Shown here: positions 1-5,349 of the stretch, in pieces
Numbering within the stretch: the first letter of the stretch is position 1
How the letters are laid out: every line of letters begins with the position of its first letter
Assembly (NCBI GenBank): GCA_021804525.1
Contig: JAJZHJ010000124.1
Coordinates: 1-5,349, forward strand
Length of the DNA stretch: 5,349 nt
Direction of reading: 5' to 3'
Origin: Bacteroidota bacterium
GTDB taxonomy: Bacteria; Bacteroidota; Bacteroidia; Bacteroidales; Paludibacteraceae
Translations under genes and position numbers: made by a program
Notes under the pieces: generated by a model
Seen by the model: only the letters and a program-made list of their open reading frames with translations
The model's database searches: none
Told to the model about the DNA's origin: nothing

Positions 1-1
1 C

Positions 2-40
2 CCGCACAAACAGGCCAAGTACTACGTCTTCGGTAATTGA
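2..40 (+). CDS. possible C-terminal tail of an upstream gene (partial, unidentified)
   Basis: One plus-strand frame is open from the window edge to a TGA at 38-40 and reads PHKQAKYYVFGN. This looks like a plausible protein end and stops 15 bp before the rarA start, a spacing usual for co-directional neighbours. Twelve codons are too few to identify a family or to prove coding. Another frame also stops nearby (TAA at 34-36), and the third stays open past base 40. The choice of frame rests only on residue plausibility. Confidence 0.27.
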   Translation, partial: PHKQAKYYVFGN

Positions 41-42
41 TC

Positions 43-50
43 TATATTTG
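43..50 (+). promoter_or_regulatory. candidate Bacteroidetes -7 promoter element for rarA
   Basis: The octamer TATATTTG matches the Bacteroidetes -7 consensus TAnnTTTG exactly. It ends 5 bp before the rarA ATG. A start site at the usual distance would fall on or within a few bases of the ATG, giving a leaderless or nearly leaderless mRNA. No clear TTTG -33 element is seen about 20 bp upstream, where the sequence is around tactacgt. The match may be chance in AT-rich DNA, with rarA co-transcribed from further upstream. Confidence 0.35.
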
Positions 51-55
51 TTAGT

Positions 56-1324
56 ATGTCAACACCACTTGCAGAACGAATGCGGCCACACACGCTCGAT
101 GAATACGTCGGGCAACATCATTTGGTTAGCCCTGATGGGGTTATTCGCCAAATGATTGATTCAGGCCATCTTGCTTCCTTTATTTTGTGGGGACCGCCGG
201 GTGTTGGCAAAACAACACTTGCACGAATCATTGCAAACCAGCTTCAGCGCCCCTTTTACGCGTTAAGTGCCATTCATGCCGGTGTAAAAGAGGTTCGCGA
301 GGTGATTGAACGAGCAACAAAAACGCGTTTCTTCAATCAACCAGGAAGTATTTTGTTTATTGATGAAATTCATCGTTTTAGTAAATCACAACAGGATGCC
401 CTGTTAGGTGCTGTCGAGGATGGAACGTTTACACTTATTGGTGCAACAACAGAGAATCCTTCTTTTGAAGTGATTACCCCATTATTGTCGCGTTGTCAAG
501 TGTTTGTATTAAATCCATTGTCGCAAGATGACTTACAGCTTTTGCTCGATCGTGCACTCAAAACTGATCTGGAACTTAAGCAACACAACATCACTGTGCT
601 CGAAACGGATGCACTGTTTCGGTTTTCAGGAGGTGATGCACGTAAATTGCTAAATATCATCGAGATGACTTTGAGTACTGGCGATGACGGCTCGATAACA
701 ATTACCAACGCCATGGTAACACAACTCTTATTGCAACATTCAGTAGCTTATGATAAGATGGGCGAAATGCACTATGACATCATCTCTGCATTCATCAAAT
801 CAGTTCGGGGTAGTGATCCGGATGCGGCAGTCTATTGGTTGGCACGTATGGTTGCAGGTGGAGAAGATCCAAAGTTTATAGCTCGACGATTGGTAATTTT
901 GGCTGCTGAAGATATTGGGCTAGCCAACCCAAACGCTTTGCTTTTAGCCAACACCTGTTTTGATGCCATTTCCAAAATTGGCTGGCCTGAAAGTCGCATT
1001 ATTCTTTCGGAAACAACGATATATTTGGCCCTTTCTCCTAAAAGCAATTCAGCCTATTTGGCCATTGACAAAGCTTTGCAGATAGTTGAAGAAACAGGGG
1101 ATTTGCCTGTACCTTTACACTTGCGTAACGCACCTACACAATTAATGAAACAACTTCATTATGGAGCCGATTATTTTTATCCACATGAGGCTCCCAACCA
1201 TTTTGTTCAGCAAGATTATTTGCCGGACGCGCTTTGTCATCAATCCATTTGGGAAGCAGCTGATAATACGGTGGAACAAAAGCAGGTTGCCTATTTGAGA
1301 CAGTTGTGGCATAATAGATACTGA
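56..1324 (+). CDS. rarA: replication-associated recombination protein A (RarA/MgsA), AAA+ ATPase
   Basis: RarA is a cytoplasmic, tetrameric AAA+ ATPase related to clamp-loader subunits and to eukaryotic Mgs1/WRNIP1; it acts at stalled replication forks and single-strand DNA ends. The 422-residue protein is close to family length (E. coli has 447). It opens with the family signature LAERMRP (5-11), then DEYVGQ (15-20). It has Walker A GPPGVGKT (46-53), Walker B ILFIDE with the following IHRF (99-108), sensor 1 GATTENPS (129-136), the arginine-finger SRC (145-147) and sensor 2 GDAR (193-196). The C-terminal MgsA-type oligomerisation region starts near residue 231 and includes the conserved [17 protein letters not shown] stretch (249-265) and AAEDIG (about 284-289). 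All key ATPase residues are present. The ATG at 56 leaves the usual few residues before LAER; the next Met, residue 9, would cut into that motif. No Shine-Dalgarno is visible. The gene ends with TGA and is followed by a 142-bp gap before glmS, so it is probably transcribed separately from glmS. Confidence 0.96.
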   Translation: MSTPLAERMRPHTLDEYVGQHHLVSPDGVIRQMIDSGHLASFILWGPPGVGKTTLARIIANQLQRPFYALSAIHAGVKEVREVIERATKTRFFNQPGSILFIDEIHRFSKSQQDALLGAVEDGTFTLIGATTENPSFEVITPLLSRCQVFVLNPLSQDDLQLLLDRALKTDLELKQHNITVLETDALFRFSGGDARKLLNIIEMTLSTGDDGSITITNAMVTQLLLQHSVAYDKMGEMHYDIISAFIKSVRGSDPDAAVYWLARMVAGGEDPKFIARRLVILAAEDIGLANPNALLLANTCFDAISKIGWPESRIILSETTIYLALSPKSNSAYLAIDKALQIVEETGDLPVPLHLRNAPTQLMKQLHYGADYFYPHEAPNHFVQQDYLPDALCHQSIWEAADNTVEQKQVAYLRQLWHNRY

Positions 1325-1357
1325 AAAACACGTGCAATATGCAAAAATTGTTGTTAC

Positions 1358-1389
1358 TTTGTTATGTCACTCTCGATGCATTATCTTGG
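1358..1389 (+). promoter_or_regulatory. candidate glmS promoter (TTTG -33 / TATCTTGG -7)
   Basis: In the 142-bp rarA-glmS intergenic region, TTTG at 1358-1361 is followed after 20 bp by TATCTTGG at 1382-1389. The latter matches five of the six fixed positions of the Bacteroidetes -7 element TAnnTTTG, and the spacing fits the usual 19-21 bp. Transcription would start near 1393-1396 and give a leader of about 70 nt. A second, weaker -7-like sequence, TAAGTTTC at 1433-1440, has no TTTG at the right distance. The rest of the leader is AT-rich up to the ATG and has no Shine-Dalgarno or recognisable riboswitch. Confidence 0.4.
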
Positions 1390-1395
1390 CGCCAA
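1386..1395. promoter_or_regulatory. 10-bp perfect palindrome in the glmS leader, possible operator
   Basis: TTGGCGCCAA is a perfect inverted repeat without spacer, and it is GC-rich inside an otherwise AT-rich intergenic region. It overlaps the end of the candidate -7 element and the predicted transcription start, where a bound dimeric repressor would block transcription. I do not recognise the regulator. It is too short to act as a stable RNA hairpin because it has no loop. A palindrome of this length could arise by chance. Confidence 0.3.
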
Positions 1396-1466
1396 TGAAT
1401 TAGTTTCCATAGAACAAACATATGAGCAAAATTAAGTTTCGCAGTATTCATTTAATCATATAATAT

Positions 1467-3290
1467 ATGTGTGGTATAGTAGGTTATATCGGGACAAAAC
1501 AAGCTTCGCGCGTGTTAGTGGATGGATTGCAAAAGCTGGAGTATCGGGGATATGATTCGGCTGGCATTGCTGTGATGGAAGATCATAAAATCAACGTGGT
1601 AAAAGCCAAAGGAAGATTAAAAAATCTGGAACAGAAAATGGAGCATAACGGGATACCTGCGGGCACCATTGGTATTGGACATACGCGTTGGGCAACACAC
1701 GGTGAACCATCTGACGTCAACTCACACCCACATGGCAATGAGCGTGTTACAATTGTGCATAATGGGATTATTGAAAATTATGTGCAATTGAAAGAGAAAA
1801 TGATCGCCAAAGGATATAAGTTTTTATCGGAAACAGACACTGAAGTAATTGCGGTACTGTTAGATTATTACTATACAGGAAATCCGGTTGAAACGATTAC
1901 TCGTGTGATTGATACTTTGAAAGGATCCTATGCTTTAGGCATCCTTTTTGTCGATTTTCCCGAGACGATGTATGCAGTGCGCAAAGACAGTCCGTTGATT
2001 GTGGGGGTTGGTGAGGGAGAAAATTTTATCGCATCTGATATCCCTGCTATTCTCAAATACACCCGCAATTACTATCTATTGGAAGAGAATGAGATAGCTA
2101 TTTTAGAACGCACAGGGGTCTCCATTGTTGATCACGATAACGAACCCATTCCAAAGGAACTTTTCACGGCAACATGGGACATTGAAGCTGCTGAAAAAGG
2201 CGGTTATCCCCATTTTATGTTGAAAGAGATTCACGAGCAACCTAAAGCTTTACTGAGTACGCTTTCACCTCGCATTGTTGACGGGATGCCTGACTTTGGT
2301 ATTAAAGTCTTGTCGGATGATATTCTGAAAAGTTTTCAACGCATTTATATTGTGGCGTGCGGTACAGCCATGCACGCAGGCATGGTAGGAAAAACAGCCA
2401 TTGAACAACTAGTTCGCGTTCCTGTTGAGGTCGATGTGGCTTCAGAGTTTCGCTATCGGAACCCTATTTTATCCAAAGAAAATGATTTGGTAATTATCAT
2501 TTCTCAATCAGGTGAAACGGCTGATACACTAGCTGCGTTACGCCTTGCAAAAGATCAAGGTGTCCATACATTGGCCATAGTCAACGTTGTGGGGTCGTCC
2601 ATTGCACGCGAAGCCAACAGCGTTTTGTACACCTGGGCAGGCCCAGAGATTGCGGTAGCCAGCACCAAGGCATATTCAGTGCAAGTAGCCATGATGTATC
2701 TTTTTGCCATTAAATTAGCTCATGTAAAAGAGACAATCAGTGCCGAACAAACAAGAGCGTTATGCACCGAACTGATGGAGATACCACGATTAGTGGAGCG
2801 CGCATTGGAAACGGCAGATAGTTGCCAATTTTTCGCTAGTAAATTTCAAAATGCACGTGATATTTTTTTCATTGGTCGGGGGCTTGACTACGCACTTTCG
2901 CTTGAAGGCTCACTGAAACTGAAAGAAATATCTTATATTCATAGCGACGCTCACGCTGCCGGAGAACTGAAACACGGCACTATTTCGTTGATTACGGAAG
3001 ATATGCCGGTCATTGCCGTTGCTACCCAAACGGCTTTGTTGGAAAAGATGGTAAGCAATATCAAAGAGGTGATCACACGCGGTGCAAAAGTTCTGTTAGT
3101 GTGCAAAGTTGAAAAGGGGGAAATGAGTTACTTAACCGATTTTGTGATTGAGATTCCAGCTTGCAACGATTTCTTCACACCCTTATTAGCCGTGGTGCCT
3201 TTGCAACTTTTTGCCTATTATACAGCAGTTTTGAGAGGCTGCGATGTAGATAAACCACGTAATTTAGCTAAGTCGGTTACTGTGGAATAA
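1467..3290 (+). CDS. glmS: glutamine--fructose-6-phosphate aminotransferase (isomerizing), GlmS
   Basis: GlmS converts fructose-6-phosphate and glutamine to glucosamine-6-phosphate and glutamate in the cytoplasm, the first committed step toward UDP-GlcNAc for peptidoglycan and lipid A. The protein is 607 residues (E. coli 609), full length. MCGIVGY at the N-terminus fixes the start, because Cys2 becomes the N-terminal nucleophile after Met removal. The class II glutaminase domain (about 2-230) carries HTRWATHG (72-79), HNGIIEN (98-104) and SETDTEV (121-127). SIS domain 1 has CGTAMHAG (298-305), SEFRYR (326-331), SQSGETADT (346-354) and ASTKAYS (398-404). SIS domain 2 has GRGLDYALSLEGSLKLKEISY (470-490) with the catalytic Glu487, then GELKHG with His503. 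The C-terminal KPRNLAKSVTVE contains Lys602, which corresponds to the lysine that forms the Schiff base with the sugar. No residue expected for activity is missing. It has its own upstream gap with a candidate promoter and converges on cca with 15 bp between stop codons. Confidence 0.98.
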   Translation: MCGIVGYIGTKQASRVLVDGLQKLEYRGYDSAGIAVMEDHKINVVKAKGRLKNLEQKMEHNGIPAGTIGIGHTRWATHGEPSDVNSHPHGNERVTIVHNGIIENYVQLKEKMIAKGYKFLSETDTEVIAVLLDYYYTGNPVETITRVIDTLKGSYALGILFVDFPETMYAVRKDSPLIVGVGEGENFIASDIPAILKYTRNYYLLEENEIAILERTGVSIVDHDNEPIPKELFTATWDIEAAEKGGYPHFMLKEIHEQPKALLSTLSPRIVDGMPDFGIKVLSDDILKSFQRIYIVACGTAMHAGMVGKTAIEQLVRVPVEVDVASEFRYRNPILSKENDLVIIISQSGETADTLAALRLAKDQGVHTLAIVNVVGSSIAREANSVLYTWAGPEIAVASTKAYSVQVAMMYLFAIKLAHVKETISAEQTRALCTELMEIPRLVERALETADSCQFFASKFQNARDIFFIGRGLDYALSLEGSLKLKEISYIHSDAHAAGELKHGTISLITEDMPVIAVATQTALLEKMVSNIKEVITRGAKVLLVCKVEKGEMSYLTDFVIEIPACNDFFTPLLAVVPLQLFAYYTAVLRGCDVDKPRNLAKSVTVE

Positions 3291-3305
3291 AACTTAGAAA
3301 CTATT

Positions 3306-4745
3306 TTACCCGTTGTTGTTATTGGTTTTATCAATGGCAACAATGGGATCTAAATGAATTTCTTTCGCTTTTTCTATCAAATAGTGCATTGCGGCAGCTC
3401 TTTCGTTTGGAATGATACCTTCAAGAATAGCTTCTTTAATAGCGTTTTTTAGCCAACCTACTTCGCGACATTGGGGGAGCCCAAAAATCTTCATGATTTC
3501 TACACCGTCAACAGGCGGCTGCCAATTCCGGAGGCTGTCTTTTGCTTCAATGTCGATCAGCTTTTGACGTACTATCTGAAAGTTATCAAGATGACGTTTT
3601 ACACGTGCTTGATTTTTTGAGGTGATGTCGGCTTCGCATAACGTCATCAACAGTTCGATGTCGTCACCTGCATCAAAGAGCAAGCGCCGAATAGCTGAGT
3701 CGGTCACCCCTTCTTCGCTTAACACAATGGGACGCATGTGCAGTGAAACCATTTTCTGCACAAACTTCATTTTCTCGTTCATTGGTAATTTCAGACGTTT
3801 AAAAAGCGTCGGAATCATCTTTTCACCAATAAAATTGTGGTTGTGAAATGTCCAGCCAGAATTGTCGTCCCAGCGTTTGGTAACCGGCTTGGCAATATCG
3901 TGCAACAAAGCCGCCCAGCGCAACCAGAGATTGTCTGAGTGATGTGCTACTTTGTCGAGCACAGTTAATGTGTGAATAAAATTATCTTTGTGCCCTTTCC
4001 CTTCTTTTGTTTCAACGCCTTTTAACGCCACCAGTTCAGGAAAAATAATAGAAAGTAAGCCACTCTGTTCGAGCAAAAGGAAGCCGATGGAAGGACGTGT
4101 TGCCTCCATCATTTTATTTAATTCGTCGGCAATTCGTTCGGCTGAGACAATTTCAATCCGCTGACAATTTTTTTTGATTGATTCAAAGGTTGCTCCTTCG
4201 ATGTGAAATTCCAATTGAGTGGCAAAGCGGATAGCACGCAACATGCGTAATGGATCGTCGCTGAAAGTAATGTCAGGATCTAGCGGAGTTCTAATGATTT
4301 TATGGGTTAAGTCGTCAATTCCATGGAAAGGGTCTAACAATTCACCGTAGTTTCTCTTTGAAAGCGATATGGCTAATGTATTGATTGTGAAATCTCTTCG
4401 TCGTTGGTCATCTTCTAAGTTTCCATCTTCTACAACCGGTTTTCTCGATTCTTTACTATATGATTCGCGGCGTGCTCCCACAAATTCAATCTCAGTACTT
4501 CCTGCTTTCAGTTGAGCTGTACCAAACGTTTTAAATATGTTCAGGGTGGTGTGTCTCTTCCATTTGGAGGCAACGTGTTGTGCCAAAGCAATTCCGCTTC
4601 CAATTACCATGATATCAATATCTTTCGAAGAGCGATGAAGTAATTTATCGCGTACGTAGCCACCAATGACGTAGCAATCACATTCCATTTCGTCAGCTGC
4701 ATTTGAGATAATCTGAAAAACAGGATTTTGTATAAAGTCTTGCAT
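3306..4745 (-). CDS. cca: CCA tRNA nucleotidyltransferase with HD domain
   Basis: This class II nucleotidyltransferase adds or repairs the 3'-terminal CCA of tRNAs using CTP and ATP. The head domain has GGYVRD (28-33) and KDIDIMV with metal-binding Asp42 and Asp44, then RRDFTINTLA (116-125), the RNA- and nucleotide-binding core including DPLRMLRAIRFA (164-175), and ERIADELNKMM (203-213). The second half is an HD phosphohydrolase-like domain: His258, the LLHDIAKP motif with His282 and Asp283, HNH (301-303) and Asp373 in EADITSKN. The metal ligands look intact. The protein ends in a low-complexity NNNNG tail. I chose the ATG at 4745 (479 aa), because homologues begin just before the FQIIS...CYVIGGYVRD stretch. 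A TTG at 4784 would add 13 residues, all from DNA overlapping or just beyond the DUF721 gene's end. With the ATG, the gap to that gene is 16 bp, which suggests co-transcription. I cannot tell from sequence alone whether it adds the whole CCA or only part, or whether it could be a poly(A) polymerase relative; full CCA addition is the default inference. Confidence 0.93.
   Translation of the reverse strand: MQDFIQNPVFQIISNAADEMECDCYVIGGYVRDKLLHRSSKDIDIMVIGSGIALAQHVASKWKRHTTLNIFKTFGTAQLKAGSTEIEFVGARRESYSKESRKPVVEDGNLEDDQRRRDFTINTLAISLSKRNYGELLDPFHGIDDLTHKIIRTPLDPDITFSDDPLRMLRAIRFATQLEFHIEGATFESIKKNCQRIEIVSAERIADELNKMMEATRPSIGFLLLEQSGLLSIIFPELVALKGVETKEGKGHKDNFIHTLTVLDKVAHHSDNLWLRWAALLHDIAKPVTKRWDDNSGWTFHNHNFIGEKMIPTLFKRLKLPMNEKMKFVQKMVSLHMRPIVLSEEGVTDSAIRRLLFDAGDDIELLMTLCEADITSKNQARVKRHLDNFQIVRQKLIDIEAKDSLRNWQPPVDGVEIMKIFGLPQCREVGWLKNAIKEAILEGIIPNERAAAMHYLIEKAKEIHLDPIVAIDKTNNNNG
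3309..3347 (+). terminator. 16-bp stem-loop just after glmS, candidate terminator or 3'-end stabiliser
   Basis: The arms 3309-3324 and 3332-3347 pair at all 16 positions in plus-strand RNA (13 Watson-Crick pairs and 3 G-U wobbles), with a 7-nt loop GTTTTAT. It starts 18 nt past the glmS stop. In minus-strand RNA the three wobble positions become A-C mismatches, so the structure favours the glmS transcript. The sequence also encodes the last residues of cca. There is no U-tract after the 3' arm (ATCTAAATG follows), so a classical intrinsic terminator is not shown. It could instead block 3'-exonucleases or pause polymerase. Confidence 0.45.
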
Positions 4746-4761
4746 ATCTAAGAAAATAGCT

Positions 4762-5055
4762 TTATCGAAATATGATGTCAGCAATTACTTCACTTCCTAT
4801 ATGATGATTGATTTTTTCAACAAGTTCATGGCGAGACATCATCAAATTGTGTCGCAATAGCGATGAAGACAAAGTTACATAGAGTTTTTTGTGCTTGATT
4901 TCAAGATGGGTCGTATAGCCAGCTACCCCATTCCCCATGATTTCTCCCCACGATTGAATAAGTCGTGTCTCAAGTAGTTTGCTATTAAGTTTATGTTGTT
5001 CTTCCAAAAAAAGGCGAATAGCATCTCCCAATGTTTGGGCATTTTGTCGTTTCAT
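4762..5055 (-). CDS. DUF721 (DciA-related) small protein
   Basis: This 97-residue cytoplasmic protein belongs to DUF721. Its order matches the Bacteroidetes form: an N-terminal helix (LGDAIRLFLEEQ, about 9-20), then LIQSWGEIMGNGVAGYTT (about 32-49), a short beta segment LEIKHKKLYVTLSSS (about 51-65), LLRHNLMMSR (about 66-75), and a C-terminal end VIADIIFR. DciA, the characterised member of this family, helps load the replicative helicase DnaB in bacteria that lack DnaC or DnaI. Assigning that role here is inference, since Bacteroidetes versions are short and I cannot compare structures. The ATG at 5055 gives the usual start MKRQN. No Shine-Dalgarno is present. It sits 50 bp after lptD and 16 bp before cca on the same strand, consistent with one transcript. 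Confidence 0.85.
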   Translation of the reverse strand: MKRQNAQTLGDAIRLFLEEQHKLNSKLLETRLIQSWGEIMGNGVAGYTTHLEIKHKKLYVTLSSSLLRHNLMMSRHELVEKINHHIGSEVIADIIFR

Positions 5056-5105
5056 CTATGTTCATTTTGAAATCAGTAAATCAAAAACTGAGCAATACCT
5101 CTATT

Positions 5106-5349
5106 CTACTCCCAATTCACATTGTTTTGGAAGGAGCTTTGTTTTTGATACTTCAAATCTTGCAAAAGCGACGATTTCACAGCAATTCGGAACATATACG
5201 ATGTATAGTAACCTACAGGTACAATTTGCGCTGACATAGACCAACAATGTAGATCACGGGTGATTCCAATATTGATTTGTGTAAACTTTTTATTAGCAAA
5301 ACTATAGGATGCCGACCAATTCACATTCCACTTAGGAGTGGGAGAAAGC
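5106..5349 (-). CDS. lptD: C-terminal end of LptD-like LPS-assembly outer-membrane protein (partial)
   Basis: The reading frame enters from the right edge and ends at a TAG (5106-5108), giving the last 80 codons. It begins LSPTPKWNVNWSASYSF and continues with FTQINIGITRDLHCWSMS, VPVGYYTSYMFRIAVKSSLLQDLKY and a short polar tail. The pattern of alternating hydrophobic beta strands and the ITRDLHCWSMS...GYY...F.I..KSSLLQDLKY signature is what I recall from the C-terminus of Bacteroidetes putative LPS-assembly proteins (LptD/OstA family). These are beta-barrels that insert LPS into the outer leaflet. Most of the barrel, the periplasmic N-terminal domain and the signal peptide lie outside the window. 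An in-frame GTG at 5324 is not the real start, because the frame stays open and family-like upstream of it. The tail ends in Glu rather than an aromatic residue. It is probably the first visible gene of the lptD-DUF721-cca run. Confidence 0.78.
   Translation of the reverse strand, partial: LSPTPKWNVNWSASYSFANKKFTQINIGITRDLHCWSMSAQIVPVGYYTSYMFRIAVKSSLLQDLKYQKQSSFQNNVNWE

Noticed and set aside
496..1337. Three minus-strand open frames of 67-72 codons inside rarA.
   Set aside because: They are antisense shadows of a gene with complete AAA+ motifs. None has a recognisable domain or its own upstream signals.
1339..1398. A 19-codon plus-strand reading frame (starts MQKLLLLCYV, ends WRQ, TGA stop) in the rarA-glmS gap, resembling a leader peptide.
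   Set aside because: It overlaps the candidate glmS promoter, so that promoter could not transcribe it whole. It has no ribosome-binding signal or recognisable family and is short enough to arise by chance.
1325..1466. Possible glmS ribozyme or other riboswitch upstream of glmS.
   Set aside because: The predicted leader is only about 70 nt. I see neither the conserved cleavage-site core nor the nested pseudoknot sequence expected of the ribozyme, which is known mainly from Firmicutes. The GGCGCC here is simply part of a palindrome.
3291..3308. AT-rich short inverted repeat (TAAAA...TTTTA) as a cca terminator on the minus strand.
   Set aside because: The stem is only five A-T pairs with an 11-nt loop, too weak to support a terminator call.
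4979..5239. Plus-strand open frames of 67 and 86 codons across the DUF721/lptD junction.
   Set aside because: They run antisense to two recognisable genes, have irregular composition and no family resemblance, and are explained as shadows of the minus-strand genes.
5106..5324. Treating the right-edge minus-strand frame as a complete 72-aa gene starting at GTG 5324.
   Set aside because: The frame stays open to the window edge, and the extra residues (LSPTPKWNV) fit an LptD-type barrel strand, so it is the tail of a longer gene.

Overview
The window is an ordinary chromosomal housekeeping region, most likely from a member of the Bacteroidota, probably order Bacteroidales. Four things point there. 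The partial protein at the right edge matches the C-terminus of the Bacteroidetes-type LptD proteins. The small DUF721 protein has the Bacteroidetes form of that family. No gene start has a purine-rich Shine-Dalgarno sequence. Sequences resembling the Bacteroidetes promoter elements (TTTG, then TAnnTTTG) lie before the two plus-strand genes. By eye the base composition is moderately AT-rich and even, with no sign of foreign DNA.

Layout. Bases 1-40 may hold the last codons of an unidentified plus-strand gene. The plus strand then carries rarA (56-1324), a clamp-loader-like AAA+ ATPase acting at stalled replication forks. A 142-bp intergenic stretch follows, with a candidate promoter and a perfect 10-bp palindrome. 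Next comes glmS (1467-3290), which makes glucosamine-6-phosphate, the entry to UDP-GlcNAc. The right half is on the minus strand and converges on glmS. Reading leftward from the right edge it holds the C-terminus of lptD (5106-5349, cut by the window), a DUF721 gene (4762-5055), and an HD-domain CCA-adding tRNA nucleotidyltransferase (3306-4745).

How the genes relate. The three minus-strand genes are spaced like one transcription unit, with gaps of 50 and 16 bp. They serve different processes: outer-membrane LPS assembly, replication (DUF721/DciA-related) and tRNA 3'-end maturation. glmS supplies the amino-sugar precursor of both peptidoglycan and lipid A, so it shares an envelope theme with lptD but is transcribed in the opposite direction. 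glmS and cca converge with only 15 bp between their stop codons. A 16-bp stem-loop that pairs fully only in plus-strand RNA lies inside the last codons of cca.

I found no RNA genes, mobile elements, CRISPR arrays, insertion sequences or large repeats. I see no evidence of an undescribed biological system. The items worth a second look are small: the strand-asymmetric hairpin at the glmS/cca junction, the palindrome in the glmS leader, and a possible near-leaderless rarA promoter.
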